Source: Pseudovibrio sp. JCM 19062
GTDB taxonomy: Bacteria > Pseudomonadota > Alphaproteobacteria > Rhizobiales > Stappiaceae
Length of the DNA: 64,000 nucleotides
NCBI GenBank assembly: GCA_001310715.1
Contig: BAXV01000001.1
Span: 186,001 to 250,000 of the forward strand
Direction: 5' to 3'
In this document: positions 60,769-64,000 of the stretch, one piece after another
Layout of the letters: every line of letters starts with the position of its first letter
Numbering within the stretch: position 1 is the stretch's first letter
Translations under genes and position numbers: made by a program
Notes under the pieces: model-generated
What the model saw: only the letters and a program-made list of their open reading frames with translations
Databases searched by the model: none
Told to the model about the DNA's origin: nothing

Positions 60769-62081
60769 TTAGCTCAGGAGTTGCTCTGCCCGGCTTAAAG
60801 CAGGGTCATTGCCTTGCTGGAGGTCTTTTGCGGTGAGGCTGACCGGATAGTCCGGCTGTATCCCCACACCTTCGAACGTGCTTCCATCTGGAAAGTCGGT
60901 GCGTTTTGTCGAGACCATGAGCAGTGTGCCCGGCAGGGGGGCTTCGAAGTAGGGTTGTCCGGTAGAGCCAGCTGACGCCTCGCCGACAATTGTTGCGCGG
61001 CCGGAATGTTTAAGGGGTATCAAAAGGTCTTCGGTTGATGAGCAGCTGCCGATGTCGATCAGGACAATCAGTTTTCCTTTGAATGGGGCAGGGCTTGCCG
61101 GGAGGTGGTCGCCATTTTCGAGGAGCGTCATTGATGTTGTTTGGGCGTTGGAAGGCAGGTGAAATGCCGAGAGTTCTCCGTTCTGGAATGCAGGTAGGGC
61201 TTGCTCAGTTTTTTTTCGAGGCCCATGAATTGCGGAGTACGTTCCATCGAGAGTGGGATTGGTTCAACGCAGAATTTCGTCCTCAGATTGGAAGGCGTGT
61301 CGCCACCGGTGTTGCCGCGCAGGTCGAGGATGAGTGGGGACTGATCGTCGATCTGGCTGAGCAAATCGAGGGCCTGTTGCTCAAACTCGGGCTTTGAGAA
61401 GCTGCGGATGATCAGGCGGGGGAATTTGCCTGAGTGGTCCATCTCAACGCCTTTATGGAGCGACAGCGGATGCTTTGCCCCGATACGGCTGACTTGCAGC
61501 CTCTTGCCATTGGAAAGGGTAAGGCCGAGTTGCTCAGGAAAGAGAAAGCCTCTGAACAGAAGGGTATAGCTCGCCGCTTCAGGTTTTGAGGCACTTACAA
61601 ACTGCGTGTAGTGGGCGAAGAATTCATCGGCGGGCCTGTCATTAACCTCCTTGATGATGTCACCTTTTTGCAGGTCAGAAAGAGTTGAGCCGCAAACTGT
61701 CCAGACAAGGTCGTTTGGTGTTGAGGCGGAAGCAGGGAGAGGCCGAGCCCAAAAGCCGAAACTTGGGTTTTGCAAGAGCGTGTGGTCGATGAATTGAGTA
61801 TGAGCGTTTTGCAGGCGTGCCAGATAGCTTTGGGTTGCGAGCAGAAAGCCGCGCCGGTCCTGAGTGCCTTCCAGCGCGTTCAGGTAGTCGAAATAGAGAT
61901 CTGCGTTACACAGGTCAGGCACATTCTCCCAGTGGGCAAAACAGGTTTCGACAGCGGAGTAGATCCGGCCTGCTGCATAATACTTCAAAGCTGGCGGCAT
62001 GGGCGCTGAGGGGTCATTCAGGTTTGTCAGTGCGTTGCGGAGGTCTGGCGTATGTGTGCGTACAGCAGTCTCTTGGTCCAT
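60769..62081 (-). CDS. S41 family (tail-specific-like) peptidase, one frame break
   Basis: About 437 residues after correction. A PDZ-like segment (LSDLQKGDIIKEVNDRPADEFF) precedes the catalytic core: LILDLRGNTGGDTPSNL and, in the second frame, the Ser region IDIGSCSSTEDLLIPLK and GEASAGSTGQPYF. The break lies in a run of eight T on the plus strand (61209-61216). No signal peptide is evident at the chosen start. Tail-specific-like proteases cut C-termini; the target here is unknown. It converges with the TIGR02302 gene. Confidence 0.84.
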
Positions 62082-62203
62082 GAAAAAGCTCGCTCAAATC
62101 CTCTACTAAAATATGCAGGTAGAAGAGCAGGAAACCGGATGTTTGTACAGCGTGCTGGCTTTCCAAATAAATTAGGCTTCCCGATCTCGGGTGCCCGAAG
62201 GGG

Positions 62204-62866
62204 TCATGGTAATGGTAAGTCTCGGAAGCACTTTACTTGTATGGTGCGTTTGGGAAACTCTGTTCCTGCGATTGGCACACCAATACCAAAAACCGTTAGC
62301 CCAGCAGCAAGAGCGGACTCAGCGCCAGGAGCGGAATCTTCAAAGGCACAAGCTTTTGAAGCACTTAATCCAAGACGTTGTAATGTGGTTTGATAAGGTA
62401 ATGGATCAGGCTTTCCGCGTGGCAGATCTGATCCAGAAACATATAGCTCCACTTGGTTTTGCAGGGACAGTCGATCGATAGCGCTTTGAATATGACGTTC
62501 AGGGGATGAGGAGCAAATCGCGATGCGTACCCCCTTGACATGCAGAGCGCTGAGATACTCCGCTGCGCCTTCAACCGGTAAGGATAGTTCCGGCAGAAGA
62601 ACGTCTGCGCGGGCGCCAATCTTATTGCGGACTTCGTCGTATTCCTCGCCACTTAATGATTGCTCAAACACATCGTCCAAGAATCCGTTCAGACCACGCC
62701 CGACATGTTTATCGAGCAGGGACTGGCTTGGGGTGATACCGTATGCAGCCAATATCTCTCGTTTAGCTTGGTCCCAAACATGCTCGGAATGCACAAGTGT
62801 TCCGTCCAGATCAAAGATTGCGGCTTCAAATTGATCAAAGCTGATCAGGTTTTCATCCTTCAGCAT
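62204..62866 (-). CDS. HAD-superfamily hydrolase, phosphoglucomutase-like
   Basis: An intact 220-residue HAD hydrolase. Motif I is AAIFDLDGTLVHSEHVWD (DLDGT with nucleophile Asp), motif II ICSSSPERHI, motif III GKPDPLPYQTTL and motif IV AFEDSAPGAESALAAG. It belongs to subfamily IA (sugar-phosphate phosphatases). I chose ATG 62866 (MLKDENLISF), which has GGAG seven bases upstream; the open frame extends further. It follows the GH3 gene by 58 bases and probably forms an operon with it. Confidence 0.88.
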   Translation of the reverse strand: MLKDENLISFDQFEAAIFDLDGTLVHSEHVWDQAKREILAAYGITPSQSLLDKHVGRGLNGFLDDVFEQSLSGEEYDEVRNKIGARADVLLPELSLPVEGAAEYLSALHVKGVRIAICSSSPERHIQSAIDRLSLQNQVELYVSGSDLPRGKPDPLPYQTTLQRLGLSASKACAFEDSAPGAESALAAGLTVFGIGVPIAGTEFPKRTIQVKCFRDLPLP

Positions 62867-62924
62867 GAGTGTCTCCGTTGGTTTGTTGTTTTTTTTGGAG
62901 TGAGCTTGTGGAACAAGATGTTGC

Positions 62925-63946
62925 TTAAAGCTTGGCAGGATATTTTTGTGCCAGCCTTCGTATTTTGTTAGCTGATTGTGCAAGAGCTTCTCGTGAAATA
63001 TTACCAGTCTCGACTGCGTTTATCAGCGTTTTTGAAACCTCTCCCAGCTGGGTACCAACATCCGGTGTTAACAGTAAGTCACAGCCAGCTCTGATTGCGT
63101 CCACTGCGACTTTTTCAATGCTGTCACCGTGCATGGTGGCTTTGGAAACCAAGTTGTCTGCCATCACAATACCTTGATACCGAAGGTCCAGCTTCAGGAT
63201 GTCAATAACAGGCTTTGACCGGAGCGCGGCGCGTGCAGGATCAAACGCTTTATTGATAGCTGGCCCAACCATGATCATTTCCACCTCGGCGGCAATCACA
63301 TCAATGAACGGGTTAAAACCGGGCGCATAGCTGTCGGCGTCGTCTGCCACAATTGCATGGGCGTCAATTGCCGGGTCTCCGGTTATGTTGTGAAAGCTGG
63401 GAAGTGCTTTGCCGTTGCAGCTACGCCAGCTTTTTGGACACCTCGCACATAAGCTGCGGATATACGCCCAACAAATTCAGGATCTATTGAATATGTGCGT
63501 CCATCCAACCACGGGTTCACGCCGGTCACCAAGTCAACGATAGGAGCAAGGAACACGTTCACACCTAAAGCCTTGCTAGCTGTCGCAACGCGATAGGTGA
63601 TGGCTTCCACTTCCTCTGCACTCATGTCGATTAGTTCTTGGTTTGTGGGGAACTGCGGCACAAGACCATGCATGCGGCAGATCCCACCCAACTCTTGATC
63701 GACGGCGACAAGCAGGTTGTCGCTCAGTCCCTTTGCTTCGCGCACCAAGCTGGTAAACGTTTCTGGCGTCTCGGTGCTGCGACGTTCCAAGGACATCTGC
63801 CGTGAAACATATTCATCGCGACTTTCACCAACCAAGATTGAAATGCCACCCCGATCGAGGAACCGTTTACATTCGTCGCTCAGAGAGGTTGACGCAAAGG
63901 CTGGAAAGATTACCGCGTTTGCGTCTTCCTGGAGGGAATAGGGCAT
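62925..63946 (-). CDS. Glycoside hydrolase family 3 protein (NagZ-like), one frame break
   Basis: About 340 residues after correction. The TIM-barrel N-domain has GGISILVGESRDEY, AVDQELGGICRM (D..GG region) and GVNVFLAPIVDLVTGVN. After a break near 63399 the sequence runs KHFPSFHN, GDPAIDAH (equivalent of the catalytic GDTxxDSH loop) and VMADNL (nucleophile Asp). Family relatives cut beta-linked N-acetylglucosamine in peptidoglycan recycling. KHFPGHG is replaced by KHFPSFHN and SDDL by ADNL, so the substrate may differ. AAGGA precedes ATG 63946. Confidence 0.78.
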
Positions 63947-64000
63947 GTTTTTCCTTTTGAGGAGAGGCAGCAGGATGAGAAATTGTGGCCAATCGAGCAT

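Noticed and set aside
1..64000. Programmed frameshifting as the cause of the breaks
   Set aside because: Too many unrelated genes, no slippery heptamer plus stimulatory structure pattern, and both +1 and -1 changes occur; sequence error is simpler.
1..64000. CRISPR arrays, tRNA or rRNA genes, insertion sequences
   Set aside because: No regular spaced repeats, no tRNA-like T-arm plus cloverleaf, no transposase-like frame or terminal inverted repeat seen on reading both strands.

Overview
This looks like an origin-proximal piece of the chromosome of an alphaproteobacterium of the Rhizobiales/Stappiaceae type, probably close to Pseudovibrio. The inference rests on gene order (aroE-maf-ppsR | hemE-hemJ-rho ... 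mnmE-mnmG-rsmG-parA-parB, leuS-lptE-holA, ffh-chorismate mutase-rpsP-rimM-trmD-rplS, tlpA/argH-lysA-TIGR02302), on moderate GC content by eye, and on protein sequences that read as typical alphaproteobacterial housekeeping genes. No rRNA, tRNA, insertion sequence, prophage or CRISPR array was recognised.

Layout. 1-3618: aroE (5' end only), maf and ppsR point left, and hemE and hemJ point right. The gap between ppsR and hemE (1705-2130) is the classical alphaproteobacterial place for oriC; it carries a cluster of GANTC sites and degenerate DnaA-box-like 9-mers. 3619-5206: rho, with a possible leader peptide and a strong terminator. 5474-8976: a head-to-tail array of six GNAT acetyltransferase paralogues, mostly coupled by 8-bp stop/start overlaps; this is the most unusual block. 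9105-17292: a DUF255 protein (leftward), then mnmE, mnmG, rsmG, parA and parB with several parS-like sites, one perfect. 17680-22658: an unknown membrane protein, then holA, lptE and leuS (leftward). 22872-25938: yggS, two tandem alpha/beta hydrolases, and a candidate small RNA with its own promoter and terminator. 26067-30480: the SRP/ribosome-maturation cluster. 30609-34008: metallophosphoesterase, leuC, HNH endonuclease. 34088-36657: a three-gene TadE/TadG-like operon. 36936-48677: acs, GST, D-Ala-D-Ala carboxypeptidase, COG0523 GTPase, hbd-etfA-etfB, cobalamin adenosyltransferase, HIG1 protein, TspO, MFS transporter. 48703-63946: GNAT, cardiolipin synthase, YrhK, SDR, UbiH-type monooxygenase, tesB, tlpA, argH, lipoprotein, lysA, TIGR02302, S41 peptidase, HAD hydrolase, GH3 hydrolase.

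The genes mostly work in chromosome replication and segregation, translation (tRNA modification, leucyl-tRNA synthesis, ribosome assembly, protein targeting), heme, lysine, arginine and leucine synthesis, and acetate/acyl-CoA and electron-transfer metabolism.

Data quality dominates interpretation. I count about 59 reading-frame breaks in 36 genes, including indispensable ones (hemE, mnmG, holA, leuS, ffh, rpsP, trmD, argH, lysA). Most are explained by one missing base in a short G, C or T run, or one extra base in a run of seven A or T. Correcting each break makes the gene length divisible by three and restores the family's expected length. I therefore treat these as one gene each, with probable sequencing errors, and give the full corrected span. 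True pseudogenes cannot be told from errors for the non-essential genes.
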